NCBI GenBank assembly: GCA_947258385.1
Contig: CAMYII010000069.1
Span: 82,024 to 114,439 of the forward strand
Direction: 5' to 3'
Origin: Acidiferrobacterales bacterium
Lineage (GTDB): Bacteria; Pseudomonadota; Gammaproteobacteria; Acidiferrobacterales; SZUA-150
Length of the DNA stretch: 32,416 nt
The stretch's first letter is position 1, and the number at the start of each line of letters is the position of its first letter. Shown here in pieces: positions 32,321 through 32,416 of the stretch. Under the pieces are notes generated by a model, which saw only the letters and a list, made by a program, of their open reading frames with translations, did not search any database and had not been told where the DNA came from. The position numbers and the translations under genes are program-made.

Positions 32321-32416
32321 AACTACGCAAGGCGCTTTTGGTCATCATGCTGTTTGTTTTTTTCAGCCCCGCCGTCGCTGAGCAGGGCGAGGAGCCCATG
32401 ACGATCCGGGTCGGTT
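32317..32416 (+). CDS. Periplasmic binding / permease-type component of the ABC transporter (5' fragment, runs off right edge)
   Basis: GTG 32317 overlaps the ATPase stop (GTGA). The 33 codons present encode a cleavable signal (MKLRKALLVIMLFVFFSPAVA) followed by EQGEEPMTIRVG, and the frame continues out of the window. The residues TIRVG match the beginning of glycine-betaine/choline-binding (OpuAC/OsmF-type) proteins, which usually continue with 'SKxFTE'. In several bacteria this protein is fused to the permease; that cannot be seen here. Confidence 0.75.
   Translation, partial: MKLRKALLVIMLFVFFSPAVAEQGEEPMTIRVG

Overview
The window looks like a chromosomal segment of a moderately GC-rich gammaproteobacterium. 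The strongest evidence is the block initiator tRNA-Met / rimP-nusA-infB-rbfA-truB-rpsO-pnp (about 12.3 kb down to 3.4 kb, minus strand), which is the order found in E. coli and relatives. A CysZ-family protein, a Crp/Fnr regulator with N-terminal cysteines and a Ycf46-type AAA ATPase would suit a free-living environmental lineage, possibly sulfur-oxidising. I cannot name the genus from sequence alone.

Layout, left to right: (1) the 5' part of a secreted PQQ-type beta-propeller protein leaving the left edge. (2) A patatin-like phospholipase downstream of a frameshifted DUF2238 membrane protein. (3) The translation and RNA-decay operon, with its own tRNA, promoters, leader hairpin and terminators. 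(4) A tight four-gene minus-strand cluster: cupin, CysZ-like, a frameshifted metallophosphoesterase, and an unknown six-helix membrane protein. (5) A plus-strand EamA/DMT transporter preceded by a possible leader-peptide attenuator. (6) A small secreted protein, the Ycf46-like ATPase, a rhodanese and a SAM methyltransferase, separated by dispersed MITE-like repeats. (7) Two tandem paralogous secreted proteins with a CSLREA-like motif, beta-helix, DUF11 and C-terminal CFI-box, then a transmembrane Ser/Thr kinase with a WD40 propeller, then a third secreted beta-helix protein. (8) A pseudo-receiver protein, a Crp/Fnr regulator with an FNR-like operator upstream, a 32-residue cysteine-containing small ORF, and the start of a glycine-betaine-type (osmoprotectant) ABC transporter leaving the right edge.

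The housekeeping block is conventional and well supported. The less ordinary content is the secreted beta-helix / CFI-box / kinase-propeller cluster (20.5-28.6 kb), the Ile/Leu/Val/Thr-rich leader peptide and terminator ahead of the EamA transporter, the pseudo-receiver with Glu at its phosphosite, two families of small inverted-repeat elements, and two genes each broken by one apparent extra base. I saw no CRISPR array, no transposase, no phage genes and no rRNA.
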